From: ENR-C587 sp942493235
Lineage (GTDB): Bacteria > Bacteroidota > Ignavibacteria > Kapaibacteriales > UBA2268
NCBI GenBank assembly: GCA_942493235.1
Contig: OW818676.1
Span: forward strand, 3,720,001 to 3,784,000
Length of the DNA: 64,000 nucleotides
Reading direction: 5' to 3'
Shown: positions 16,146 through 25,900 of the stretch, piece after piece
How the letters are laid out: every line of letters starts with the position of its first letter
Position numbering within the stretch: position 1 is the first letter of the stretch
Made by a program: the position numbers and the translations under genes
The notes under the pieces: model-generated
The model's input: only the letters and a program-made list of their open reading frames with translations
Databases searched by the model: none
What the model was told of the DNA's origin: nothing

Positions 16146-18101
16146 ATGAAAAAGTTATTACTTATTCTCTTAGTATTATTTCAAACAACTGTTTGCTTAA
16201 CTGCAGAAGAATTGAATATGCCTGAAAGTATTACTTGGGATTCCGCCAATCAAAGATACTTAGTTGCTAATACCGGAAACGGCAGAATATTATCAATGAA
16301 TAGCAATAATGAGATTAGCCTTTTTGCACAGGGATTTTCCAGCCCAAAGGGAATAGTCATTGTCGATAATGTTTGCTATTTCACTGATAATAAAGACTTA
16401 TACGGATTGAATATTAATACTGCTGATCTTGTTTTGCATATAGAAATCACCGAGGCTTTCAGTTTAAATGATATTTGCAGCGACGGGGCAGGCAATTTAT
16501 ATATTGGCGATATGAATGGCAACAGCATTTATAAGTATGATATCACTAATGATTTGATTGAAAAATTGAGTCTTAGTGCTGAAATTATTTCTCCTAACGG
16601 GCTCTGTTATGATAATGGCATGCTATATGTAGTTTCTTATTCTGAAAATGCTCCGATATATTCTATTGATTTAAGCACTAATACAGTTGTTACTGTTAAA
16701 ACTACTTCATTTGCTTATTTAGATGGAATTGCCAAAGATGAGAATAATAATTTCTATATTAGCTGCTGGGGGATAAGTACCGGTTCAGTATATAAGTACA
16801 ATTCCGATTTCACTAATAATCCTACATTAATTAAATCCGACTTAAACGGACCAGCCGATTTTATATATAGGGCGGATATTCAAACTATCATTCTTCCGTT
16901 AATGAATGAAAATAAGATTGATTTTGTTCTAATTGGAATTCCCCAAAAAGTAGTACTTAGCAGTCCTGCAAATGATATTATTCTTAATGAATATAGAGTT
17001 AAATTAATGTGGCAAGCTGTAGCAGGAGTTTCAAAATACAAAATACAAATTAGTAAAAATGAAGACTTTTCAACTACTATCAGTAATAATGAATATGTAA
17101 CTAATTATACAGAAATAATTACCTTAGACACTACTACAAAATATTACTGGAGAGTATCAGCCTTTAATTTAGGGCAATGGGGGCAGTGGTCAGATACTTG
17201 GAATTTCACTACCGGTAAAATGGTTTATATAGCACCTACTCCTTTAAGTCCGGCACATCAAGCAGCCGGAGTATCTACTAATCCTACATTAATATGGACT
17301 AAATCTCCGGGTGGTATTTATGAAGTACAGATTGCATTTGACGCGAATTTTAATAACATTAAATGGTCTGCTGAAGATTTAACCGATACTATGATAGTAG
17401 TTACTCCTTCACTAAATGTTAATTCTACTTATTATTGGAGAGTTCGTACTTATTCAGGAATTATTACAAGTGATTGGTCTTTAGTAAGTATGTTTTCAAC
17501 TTATAATACGGCTCCGGCAGCTCCTGAATTATTATTCCCCGGTAACTTTATGCCGGCTATAATGCCAGTAGTTACCCTTGAATGGAAAAAAGTTAGCAAT
17601 GCACTTGATTACAAAATAGAGCTAAGCCCGAACGATGCTTTCCCTATTGAAAATACTCATTATTATACTGTATCTGCTACTAACGATAATATTCAGAAAT
17701 ATAAACTACCGGATACTCTGAAATATACTACCCAATATTGGTGGAGAATTAAGTCTGCTAATGATTTCGGCGAAGGGGCTTGGTCTGAAATGTTCGCATT
17801 CCAAACTGTTAATAAAGAAGAAGATACCACTAAATCGGTAAATGATATACATAATTATATTACGATTGGTCCGAATCCGGCAGAAGATTATTTGGACATT
17901 AAGGTAAGCATGACTATGGATAACCCTGAATTTGAAATAGTAAATATTAACGGCGAAATTGTAAGCTCTTACAGTACTATCGCTACTAATAAAGAATTTA
18001 CATATAGAATTAATGTCAAAAACTTGACTTCGGGTATGTATTTACTTAGAATAATTGACAATAAGCAGACTGACGCTACTATTAAATTTATTAAGAAATA
18101 G
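16146..18101 (+). CDS. Secreted beta-propeller / fibronectin-like protein with T9SS sorting domain
   Basis: A 651-residue protein. A signal peptide (about residues 1-19) is followed by an SMP-30/NHL-like propeller (about 20-270; GNGRILSMNSNN, NDICSDGAGNLYIGDMNGNSIYKYD, GIAKDENNNFYISCWG). Three fibronectin III-like modules follow (about 275-555), each with a YYWRV or YWWRI strand and WS turns. The last 80 residues are a type A T9SS domain (IGPNPAEDYLDIKV ... GEIVSSY ... LTSGMYLLRI). It should cross the outer membrane by T9SS and be released or surface-bound. Ligand and function are unknown. It is a single-gene unit. Confidence 0.85.
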   Translation: MKKLLLILLVLFQTTVCLTAEELNMPESITWDSANQRYLVANTGNGRILSMNSNNEISLFAQGFSSPKGIVIVDNVCYFTDNKDLYGLNINTADLVLHIEITEAFSLNDICSDGAGNLYIGDMNGNSIYKYDITNDLIEKLSLSAEIISPNGLCYDNGMLYVVSYSENAPIYSIDLSTNTVVTVKTTSFAYLDGIAKDENNNFYISCWGISTGSVYKYNSDFTNNPTLIKSDLNGPADFIYRADIQTIILPLMNENKIDFVLIGIPQKVVLSSPANDIILNEYRVKLMWQAVAGVSKYKIQISKNEDFSTTISNNEYVTNYTEIITLDTTTKYYWRVSAFNLGQWGQWSDTWNFTTGKMVYIAPTPLSPAHQAAGVSTNPTLIWTKSPGGIYEVQIAFDANFNNIKWSAEDLTDTMIVVTPSLNVNSTYYWRVRTYSGIITSDWSLVSMFSTYNTAPAAPELLFPGNFMPAIMPVVTLEWKKVSNALDYKIELSPNDAFPIENTHYYTVSATNDNIQKYKLPDTLKYTTQYWWRIKSANDFGEGAWSEMFAFQTVNKEEDTTKSVNDIHNYITIGPNPAEDYLDIKVSMTMDNPEFEIVNINGEIVSSYSTIATNKEFTYRINVKNLTSGMYLLRIIDNKQTDATIKFIKK

Positions 18102-18150
18102 ATTATTAAAACTATTGCAATACTATCGATTTTTGATTTTATCGTCATCC

Positions 18151-18174
18151 AGCCCTACGGTTAACCGTAGGGCT
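18151..18174. repeat. Perfect 24-bp palindrome, TACGGTTAACCGTA core
   Basis: A perfect inverted repeat with core CCCTACGGTTAACCGTAGGG lies 50 bp after the stop of the T9SS cargo gene and is followed by TGTTAAG. The same core with a CTGACGG arm occurs at 19851 and 53102, and imperfectly at 18781. There is no T-run directly after it, so it is not a canonical terminator. Confidence 0.7.
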
Positions 18175-18280
18175 GTTAAGTATTTACTGATTTATTATTA
18201 CATTGGTATTTAAACTTTAAATAAATATTTTTGACTTTTACTACAGCCTTATTCTATCCCAAATAGAAGATAATTTAATC

Positions 18281-18318
18281 AAAAAAAAAATGCCCCAAGG
18301 TATTAGCTCAGGGCATTT
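18281..18318 (-). terminator. Rho-independent terminator for the small secreted-protein gene
   Basis: On the minus strand, AAATGCCC pairs with GGGCATTT across a 15-nt loop, followed by an uninterrupted run of about ten T. It lies 47 bp beyond the stop of the 63-codon gene at 18365-18556, supporting that gene as a real transcription unit. Confidence 0.8.
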
Positions 18319-18364
18319 ATTGACCGCAAAATATAGGGGATTGCTATCAATTAAGAAATCTATA

Positions 18365-18556
18365 TCAATTTTTTGTAGTCAGAGAAAAATTAATTTTTTC
18401 AATAGTAATATTTTTAACATTATAAGTCATAACCTTTGTGTCATATTTTGCTAATTTAACAAGTTCATTATTATGAATCAACGCTTTTGTTTCACCTGCT
18501 TTTACCGAACCGGTAATTAAAAGCATAGTTGCGATAACCAATACAAACTTTAACAT
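18365..18556 (-). CDS. Small secreted protein of unknown function
   Basis: A 63-residue ORF whose first 20 residues form a signal peptide (MLKFVLVIATMLLITGSVKA), leaving a mature peptide of about 42 residues rich in Lys, Thr and Asn and without cysteine. It is preceded by AGAGGTGAT, a strong Shine-Dalgarno sequence rare in this window, and followed by a clear rho-independent terminator. These flanks make it a convincing gene despite its size. The family is not recognised. It is monocistronic, between a T9SS cargo gene and an SDR gene. Confidence 0.7.
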   Translation of the reverse strand: MLKFVLVIATMLLITGSVKAGETKALIHNNELVKLAKYDTKVMTYNVKNITIEKINFSLTTKN

Positions 18557-18620
18557 AATATCACCTCTTTGGCTTATTTCTCTATTTCAAGTTCAATATT
18601 ATCTCTAATCAATTTTTATC

Positions 18621-18671
18621 TTTATTTCAATATCTTCTTTATTTCAATATCTTCTTTATTTCAATATCATC
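18621..18671. repeat. Three tandem 17-bp units upstream of the small secreted gene
   Basis: TTTATTTCAATATCTTC is repeated three times head to tail, the last with one change, ending at 18671. A partial TTTCAAGTTCAATATT element lies at 18585-18601. The array is 65-115 bp upstream of the small gene's ATG, inside its probable promoter/leader region, so it could be a protein-binding array or a slippage-prone spacer. Confidence 0.6.
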
Positions 18672-18972
18672 TCGCGTTCAATATTATAGACACTTTAATT
18701 GAGTAAATGGTTACAGTATTTTTAAAAAAATATATTTAGTCTGTTGAACAAGTCGAATTAATACATTTATACGCAATTTGACCTAACGGTTAACCGTCAG
18801 GTTGATAAAGATATATTTGATTTTCAATCTTATATAAATAGCGAATTAGCCTGTATCCCAGCTCTGATGCGTGCGTTGTATGAAGCAAGATTGGTGTTGA
18901 AGCTTATGATTTCCACTTTAATTGACGATACGCAATGCAAAATCAAAATACTGCATTTTTGCAAGAGTATTA
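18672..18972. other. Intergenic DNA with an imperfect ACGGTTAACCGT palindrome
   Basis: No gene is visible. Positions 18781-18802 carry an imperfect copy (ACCTAACGG / CCGTCAGGT) of the palindrome family, followed by TGATAAAG as in the copies at 19851 and 53102. The remainder is AT-rich without clear structure. Confidence 0.5.
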
Positions 18973-19704
18973 TCATAATGATAAGTGATAGCCACCATCA
19001 ACATTAATTACCTGTCCGGTAATAAAATTAGTGCAGTTAGCAAAAAAATATGCTGTTTCAAAAATATCCTCAACTGAGCCGTACCTTTTCATAGGAATTT
19101 TATTAACATCTATTTCAGAGCTATCTATTGCTTTTTCATCAGGTATAACGATTGTTCCCGGATTAATACAATTCACAGCAATTTTTGGAGCAAGCTCCAG
19201 AGCTAACGCCTTAGTTAATTGAATCACACCGGCTTTCGACACATTATAGGGTAATCGGCTCTTCCAAATCTCGAGACCACCAAGAGAACCGATATTTATT
19301 ATCTTTGCTCCATCAGTTGCAACTTTTGCAAATATTTTTGCTCCGTAAAATTCACTTCGCAGATTAGTATTAATAGTACTGTCCCACTCTTCTATGCTTA
19401 AATTACTGAGCGATTGCTGAGCAGGAAATATTCCGGCATTATTAATAAATACATCAGGTACTCCGATGTAATCTACAGCTTGATTGAAAGCATTATCGAA
19501 TTCCTTATAATTGCAGACATCAGCTTTTACAGCTATACATTTCAATTCAATACCCAAATTTTCAATTATTTGTTTTGTCTCTATTGCTTTATTTTCAGAT
19601 AAATTATAATGAATAGCAACATCCCAGCCTTTTTTAGCGAAATTAATTGCTAAAGCTCTACCGATTCTTCGACCGCTACCTGTTATGAATATCTTCTTTT
19701 TCAT
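18973..19704 (-). CDS. SDR family oxidoreductase
   Basis: A 243-residue classical short-chain dehydrogenase/reductase. The cofactor loop is TGSGRRIGRALA (residues 8-19); the ArgArg before IG, and HYN after the second strand, resemble pteridine reductase-like and FabG-like members using NADPH. NNAG at about 89-92 and the catalytic YNVSK at about 153-157 are present, as is a C-terminal GQVINVDGGYHLSL. The substrate is uncertain: 3-oxoacyl-ACP, a pteridine or a sugar alcohol are all possible. It is a single gene flanked by palindromic repeats on both sides. Confidence 0.85.
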   Translation of the reverse strand: MKKKIFITGSGRRIGRALAINFAKKGWDVAIHYNLSENKAIETKQIIENLGIELKCIAVKADVCNYKEFDNAFNQAVDYIGVPDVFINNAGIFPAQQSLSNLSIEEWDSTINTNLRSEFYGAKIFAKVATDGAKIINIGSLGGLEIWKSRLPYNVSKAGVIQLTKALALELAPKIAVNCINPGTIVIPDEKAIDSSEIDVNKIPMKRYGSVEDIFETAYFFANCTNFITGQVINVDGGYHLSL

Positions 19705-19850
19705 GTCTGTGATTGTTTATTTTTAAAATTTATTACCATTGCAAAAGTGCACTCTTTTATCCCACTCATTCAACCCCACACTTTAGAGGCTGTGTAAAAA
19801 GTTAGTCTATATTATTACAAAACTCAAAGTAATTCATTTACATGTATTTC

Positions 19851-19874
19851 AACCTGACGGTTAACCGTCAGGTT
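19851..19874. repeat. Perfect 24-bp palindrome, CTGACGGTTAACCGTCAG core
   Basis: A perfect inverted repeat with core CTGACGGTTAACCGTCAG is followed by GATAAG. An identical 24-mer with the same TGATAA flank occurs at 53102-53125, more than 33 kb away. Confidence 0.75.
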
Positions 19875-19917
19875 GATAAGTATTTAAAAGCTGTTGCAAA
19901 TGTCCACACTCATTCAA

Positions 19918-19937
19918 CCCCACGCTTTAGCGTGGGG
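19918..19937. repeat. Perfect palindrome CCCCACGC-TTTA-GCGTGGGG
   Basis: An 8-bp perfect stem with a 4-nt loop, preceded by CATTCAAC and followed by TATTCAAG. The half motif CATTCAACCCCACACTTTAGAGG occurs just upstream near 19767, and related CTTTAGAGGCTGTGTAA strings end each unit of the 80-bp array at 52673. Without a T-run it does not look like a terminator of hisS, which ends 44 bp away. Confidence 0.6.
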
Positions 19938-19980
19938 TATTCAAGCTATTTGAATATATTTAACAATATACACATTGTAC

Positions 19981-21222
19981 TTATAATTCTTCTAATTCTC
20001 CAAAAGATAATGTAGTCTGTGTACCTTCGTTCATATTTTTAACTGTAACATAATTACCATTTACTTCATCATCACCGATGATCAGAGTAAACTGTGCATT
20101 CACTTTGTTAGACTCTTTGAACTGAGCTTTAAAAGAACGTCCGGCTAAATCCATAAGTACACTATAGCCCTTATTTCTTAATAGCTTAGCAATTTTAAAA
20201 GCATTAGAAGTATAATTAGTATTATTAACAGCAATATAATAATCGCATTTAGTATCTGGTAGGGGAAGATTATTTAATGCTTCGAGAATCAGAATTAGTC
20301 TCTCTACTCCCATTGCAAAGCCTACTGCCGGAGTAGCTTTACCACCCAATTGTTCAAACAGTCCATTATAGCGTCCGCCGCCGCCAAGAGAATCTTGAGC
20401 TCCAAGTGCAGTACTTTGGAATTCAAATACTACATGGCAGTAATAGTCTAATCCACGAACTAATCGGGGAGTAATTTCATATTTTACGCCACAATCGTCT
20501 AAAAGCTTGAGCACTCCCTCGAAATGATTTTTACTTTCTTCATCTAGCGAATCAAGAATAATCGGTGCATTCTCTATTATTTTTTTGTCTTTTTCATCTT
20601 TAGAATCAAGTACTCTAAGTGGATTAAGTTCCAAACGTCTTTGACTGTCTTCGGATAGTTCATCTTTATGAATTTGAAGAAAATCTGTAAGTACATTCCT
20701 ATATTTTTCTCTTACGCTCTCATTGCCAAGGGTATTGATAATCAATCTATACTCACTAATTCCAATTGCTTTAAGAACTGCATCAGCAAGCATTATATTT
20801 TCAGCATCAGTTTCCGGATTAAAAGCTCCTAAGCATTCTGCTCCGAACTGGTGAAATTGTCTAAGTCTGCCTTTTTGCGGTCTTTCGTATCTAAAAAATG
20901 GACCGAAATACCATATTTTGGCAATATTATTCTGCTGAATCACATTATTTTGAATTACAGAGCGAACTATAGCGGCAGTTGCTTCCGGTCTTAAAGTAAT
21001 AGACTCGCCACCTTTATCAGAAAATGTGTACATTTCTTTATTTACTATATCTGTTTCTTCACCGATAGAACGGCTGAATACTTCAGTATTTTCCATAATT
21101 GGAGTTCGATATTCATAGTATCCGAATTGAGCAGACACTTGTTTGAATTTATTCTGAAGAAACTGCCAGATATAAACTGATTCCGGCAAAATATCTTTGG
21201 TACCTCTGATTGCTTGTATCAT
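19981..21222 (-). CDS. hisS: Histidyl-tRNA synthetase
   Basis: A 413-residue class II aminoacyl-tRNA synthetase that charges tRNA-His. N-terminal IRGTKDILPES, motif 1 around YYEYRTPIMENTEVFSRSIGEETDIVNKEMY, motif 2 in FRYERPQKGRLRQFHQFGAE, the histidine signature LVRGLDYYCHVVFEF and motif 3 GGGGRYNGLFEQLGG ... AVGFAMGVERL are all present. The C-terminal anticodon-binding domain (about 330-413) is complete. Length is normal. It is probably monocistronic. Confidence 0.96.
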   Translation of the reverse strand: MIQAIRGTKDILPESVYIWQFLQNKFKQVSAQFGYYEYRTPIMENTEVFSRSIGEETDIVNKEMYTFSDKGGESITLRPEATAAIVRSVIQNNVIQQNNIAKIWYFGPFFRYERPQKGRLRQFHQFGAECLGAFNPETDAENIMLADAVLKAIGISEYRLIINTLGNESVREKYRNVLTDFLQIHKDELSEDSQRRLELNPLRVLDSKDEKDKKIIENAPIILDSLDEESKNHFEGVLKLLDDCGVKYEITPRLVRGLDYYCHVVFEFQSTALGAQDSLGGGGRYNGLFEQLGGKATPAVGFAMGVERLILILEALNNLPLPDTKCDYYIAVNNTNYTSNAFKIAKLLRNKGYSVLMDLAGRSFKAQFKESNKVNAQFTLIIGDDEVNGNYVTVKNMNEGTQTTLSFGELEEL

Positions 21223-21365
21223 TTTAATCTCTATATTTTTAATAATTTAACATCATATATCAATATAAGCTACTTACTTAATTTCGTATTAATAAGTTTT
21301 ATTGGGCTATGCTTACATTATTTTTTTTTCAAACAACAAATAATCATCAAATAACAAAAACCTTT

Positions 21366-21965
21366 TTAAATAATAAGCTTACTTTTACGAACATTTTCTA
21401 AAGTAAATTTGATCATATCTTTCGCATATTCTGTAACAGGGGCATCATGACCGGAAAATATTTTCTCAATCGGCAATAGAGAAAGCTTTTCGAGTACATC
21501 TACATAAGATTTTAAATAGCTGCCTCCCGGAGTCTTAATATTTAGAGGTGTATCCCCACTGAAAAGTGTTTTTTCTTCTTCGCAATATATACAGATAGAA
21601 TCATTAGAATGCCCGGGAGTGTAGAATATTTGAGCATCTCTATCACCAATTTTTATAATCATTCCGTCTTTTACTTGTGTATTTACATATTCAAGCTGAG
21701 TATGTGCAATTATCTTAGGCTTATAAGCCTCGGCTATTTTCTTTAGTCCGCCGGCATGGTCGAAATGCTCATGAGTAAGAATTATTTGCTCAACTCTACG
21801 CTTGCCTACACCGGTAGAAATAGTTTGAAGTTCATCGTAAACAAATCCATCTGTGCCGACATCAATTAGAGTATTTACGTCGCTAATAGCATTCCAATTG
21901 CCGCGTACCAGATACACGTTACAAGAATACAAATTTGGATTCTTTTTTAGACAAGTAACCTTCAT
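21366..21965 (-). CDS. MBL-fold metallo-hydrolase (glyoxalase II-like)
   Basis: A 199-residue protein with the metallo-beta-lactamase motif THEHFDH at about residues 64-70, a downstream GHSNDS histidine, the FSGDTPL aspartate and the C-terminal SGHDAPV histidine. The binuclear metal site therefore looks complete. It is shorter than true glyoxalase II and lacks the glutathione-binding C-terminal domain, so a general thioester or phosphoester hydrolase is the safer call. It lies about 140 bp from hisS on the same strand with no evident coupling. Confidence 0.85.
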   Translation of the reverse strand: MKVTCLKKNPNLYSCNVYLVRGNWNAISDVNTLIDVGTDGFVYDELQTISTGVGKRRVEQIILTHEHFDHAGGLKKIAEAYKPKIIAHTQLEYVNTQVKDGMIIKIGDRDAQIFYTPGHSNDSICIYCEEEKTLFSGDTPLNIKTPGGSYLKSYVDVLEKLSLLPIEKIFSGHDAPVTEYAKDMIKFTLENVRKSKLII

Positions 21966-22297
21966 TTATTTCCAAAAATTATAAGCATTATAACCTAATA
22001 AAATATATCATATATATCACATATTTCCCATTTTTTACCACCTCTATAGAGGGGGAAACAAGTACTTTGTGAAATTATTAACTTAACCAAAGGTTTTACT
22101 AAGCCTCAAAATACGAGCTTGATGTTAATAATTTTATTTCAAGAATAAATTATATTTGACTATTGAAAAAGTTCATGATTTTAAGTAAAATAAATTTTCA
22201 AAGCATACTAAATACTTCTATCTCAATGCTAAAGCATTAGGTAAATGGAAATTATATTTGAAACATTACGCTTTAGCAACAGCTTTTTTTCACACAT
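21966..22297. other. Intergenic DNA with short palindromes
   Basis: No gene is seen. Short perfect inverted repeats include CCTCTATAGAGG at 22041-22052 and AATGCTAAAGCATT at 22225-22238, the latter followed by AGGTAAATGG. TACGCTTTAGCAACAGC near 22265 is a further fragment of the same kind. The stretch is otherwise AT-rich. Confidence 0.45.
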
Positions 22298-22903
22298 TTA
22301 GCCAATTTTCTGATATACGTTAGCATCGGCAGCAATTTGAGTAAATAAATGTTTGCATTCTTCAGGCAACTGTTGAGTTTGCTCTGTAGTAAACATACCT
22401 CCGGGTTCTAATACGGAGTGGAACATTTTAATTACTTTTATTCTCTCGTCGGGCTGAAAATGCAAAAGCACATTTTTACAAATTATCAGATGATAATTAT
22501 TTGAAAATGGCTGAAGTGATAGCAAGTCATGCTTTTGAAAAGTAAGTTTAGATTTAATTGTTTCAGCAATTTTGTGATAATCTTTGACATCGCTTTTTTC
22601 AAAATATTTCACAAATATATCTTCCGGTATCCTTTTTAATTCACTATAAGGGTATATCCCTTCATTAATAATTTTTCCGAACGTGTCGGTTTCATCAATA
22701 TCTGAGACATCGAGCTGAACATTTTTAAAACCGAAATAAGACATCTTCTCGGCTAAAAGAATTGCAAAAGTATAAGGCTCGGGACCCATAGCACACCCGG
22801 CATCCCAAATCTTAACCTTTCTAAAACCGGAAATGTAAGGAATAAAATATTTACAAACCTGCTCTAATGTATGTGTATCTCTAAAGAAAAAAGTAAAAGC
22901 CAT
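22298..22903 (-). CDS. CheR-like SAM-dependent methyltransferase, catalytic domain only
   Basis: A 201-residue protein matching the C-terminal catalytic domain of CheR protein-glutamate methyltransferases: the FFFRD start, the SAM-binding loop WDAGCAMGPEPYTFAILLAE (residues 34-53), DVSDIDETDTFGKIINEGIYPYSE and LIICKNVLLHFQPDERIKVI. The N-terminal helical CheR domain (about 70 residues) is absent, the central GCAMGPEP differs from the usual GCSTGEEP, and no methyl-accepting receptor or CheB is nearby. It starts 41 bp after the large sensor kinase gene on the same strand, suggesting a joint signalling unit. The target is unknown. Confidence 0.8.
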   Translation of the reverse strand: MAFTFFFRDTHTLEQVCKYFIPYISGFRKVKIWDAGCAMGPEPYTFAILLAEKMSYFGFKNVQLDVSDIDETDTFGKIINEGIYPYSELKRIPEDIFVKYFEKSDVKDYHKIAETIKSKLTFQKHDLLSLQPFSNNYHLIICKNVLLHFQPDERIKVIKMFHSVLEPGGMFTTEQTQQLPEECKHLFTQIAADANVYQKIG

Positions 22904-22944
22904 ATATCACCTATTATTTACCAAATTTAAAAAACCAAATATAA

Positions 22945-25900
22945 TCAATTTATGGGTATTTCTATGTAAAAAGTAGTGCCTAAGCCAATAATACTTTCTG
23001 CATAAATTCTTCCTTTCAGTGCTTCAATGTTCTTTTTGGCTATAGTTAGCCCAAGCCCCGTTCCCGGAATAATACCGATTGTCTCGGCAGACCTGTAGAA
23101 TGGCTCAAATATTACTTCCAATTCTTCGGCAGAAATCCCCTTACCTTCATCTTTTATTGAGATATAAAACATATTATCATCAATTTTATAATCAATAATA
23201 ATTTCTGTATTTTTATCGGAAAACTTTGCCGCATTAGAAAGCACTTGATTAAGCACCTGCCAAATTAAATTTTTATCTTGATATATCGAAAGATTTTCTT
23301 CTAACTCATTAATTCTGATTTTATGTGACTTTTTAATAGAGTCAGAAAAAGTATCCGCTACATAATGGAAATATTCATTAACTGAAAACTTCTCTTTAAA
23401 TACATTTATTACTGTGTCTTCGCCGACAGCCATAACACCTTCTAATAGCCCGGTAAGAGTTTTAACAGAGTCTTGAATACGTTTGGAATACTCAATACAA
23501 GAGTCCGGCTTAGATATTTTCGCAAATTCTTTAATCAATTCCGCAGATGAAAATATTACAGTAAGCGGAGTCCTATATTCATGCGATACCATTGAGATAA
23601 ATCGTGATTTAAGCATAGAAAGCTCTTTTTCTCGGTTCAAAGACAGTTCAAGCTCTTCTTTTGCTGTAATTAGTTCCTGCTCTGCCTGGCTTCTGTATTC
23701 AATTTCATCGTTAAGTGTTTTCAAGGCTTCTTCAAGATCCAAAGTTCTAATCTGCACACGAAGCTCAAGATCTTCATTGAATTTCACTAATTGTTTTTCG
23801 GCTTCTTTTTGGTCAGTTATATCATCAATAATACAATAAACAGATTTATTTAATACATCATCAATTTTGCTTAGGTGAATTTTTAAATATCTTATTTCAT
23901 TCATGCTATTGATAAACTGAGGTATTTCAAATTCTTTTTCGGAAACAATATTTTTTAAAATCTTGTGCTTTTCTTCTTCACTTAGTTTGACTACATAGTC
24001 AACAATAGATTTACCAAGTAGTTCCTCTTTGCTAACAGAATAAAATTTCAAAGCAGAGGGATTAGCATCTTCAATTTTTCCGTTTTCAGGATTTATTATT
24101 ATCATAATAGCATTATTATCCTGAAACATCTGCTTATATCTTCTCTCTGAGGCTTCTAATTGGAATGTTCTTTCGGTAACTTCTTTTTCTAATCTATATC
24201 TATATTTTTTATTAGTCGATAATTTTATATAAGCAGCACTAACAACAATTAAGATTCCTATAACTAAAACTATAAAATAAAATCTGAAATAATAGGGTTT
24301 GTTAATTGTTATCACTCCTGAAGTAATTTCATTACCCCATATACCTAAGGCATTTTTTGCTTTTAATCTAAATACATATTTCCCGTTTTTCAGATTTGGA
24401 AAGCTAACATAGTAGTCATTTAAATTATTTATTTCTACCCAAGCATTTCCCCCTTCGAGCCCCTCTAATTTATATAGAATCGAATTTTTCTTTTCATCAT
24501 AAAATGATACTACATTAAAATTAAAAATAATGCTATTATCTTCATAGTCAAATTCTCGGGATTCATTAAAAGCATAATTCTGCCCTCTAACTTCATAATT
24601 CAGAAGCTGAGTTATAGGCAGAATATCCCTTTTAGAATCATATTCTTTTCTATAAATTGATAATCCTCTGTTCGTACCGATAAGAAACTGTCCGTTAGAC
24701 GCAATAATTGCAGCAGAGCGATTAGTTTCTAATCCCGATATCCCCTCTTTTACTCCGTAATACCAAATTTGACCTTGATAAAAACGAGCTATACCGGCAT
24801 CCGTACCTATCCATAACTCTTTATTATAGTCTTGAATAATAAAAAACACTCTCTTGTCAATTTTATTATAATTCAGATATGCTTTAGAATATTTGCCTTT
24901 TTCGTATTTATAGAGACCGTCGTCAGTACCAATCAATAAACTGCCATCTTGATTTTCAAATATTGTAAATGCGTTGCTTGCAGAGAAGTTATTTTTTGAA
25001 TTAATAAAGCTGATATTGCCGTTTTTATCAACTATCAACACCCCAAAGCGAGATGTAGTTAAAGCAATCCTACCATCTTTTAATACAAATATCCCTCTTA
25101 TATACACTTGAGAATTCTGCCAATTTATATATATTTTCTTTGAAATTCCATTTTTTAATTCATACAAATTGATATTATCTGTAAATAGAATCCTCTGGCT
25201 ACTGTCTAATGCGACAGCCATAACACTCTCTACTTTTAACTGCTTAGATGAATACCATTTTATTTTGTGATTAATATCTACTACTCCGAGCCCATTACGA
25301 TAGCTGGCAAACCATATATTATTATTTCTATCTTTGACCATACCACTAACTCGTTCATAATACAGGTCTTTATTAAATTTTGCAGTTGTAAATGTGTTGC
25401 CATTGAAAAATGAAAGACCAAAATTATGACCTATTACAAAATTCCCTTTAGTCTGCTCTATTACAGAAACTACTTCGTCTTCAAGCATTCCATGAGCTTG
25501 GTAATAGTTTTTGAATCTAAGGCTCGACACTTTACTAATACCTCTGGAAGAAGATACCCACAGTATATTTTCTCGGTCAATCATCATCTCGGAAGCACCA
25601 TTGTCAATTAATCCATTAGATTTATCAAATTTTTCCGTAGTTTTAGTAATCGGATTAAATATTTTAATTTCTAACATATTCCCATAGATAATGCTATTGA
25701 AGTAATTCGGAATCAAAGTAAAAGGTAAAAATCTGGAATCAAAATTATAATTAAGATTATCGACTACTTTGACAAACTTATTATTCTGAATATAACCGAT
25801 AAATTTATTAGTATAAAACCATATTTTCTCAAAGTTTTGAATTCTTTCTACATTCATCGCAAAAATGTCTTTATTCTGCAATTCTACTATATTAGTATAT

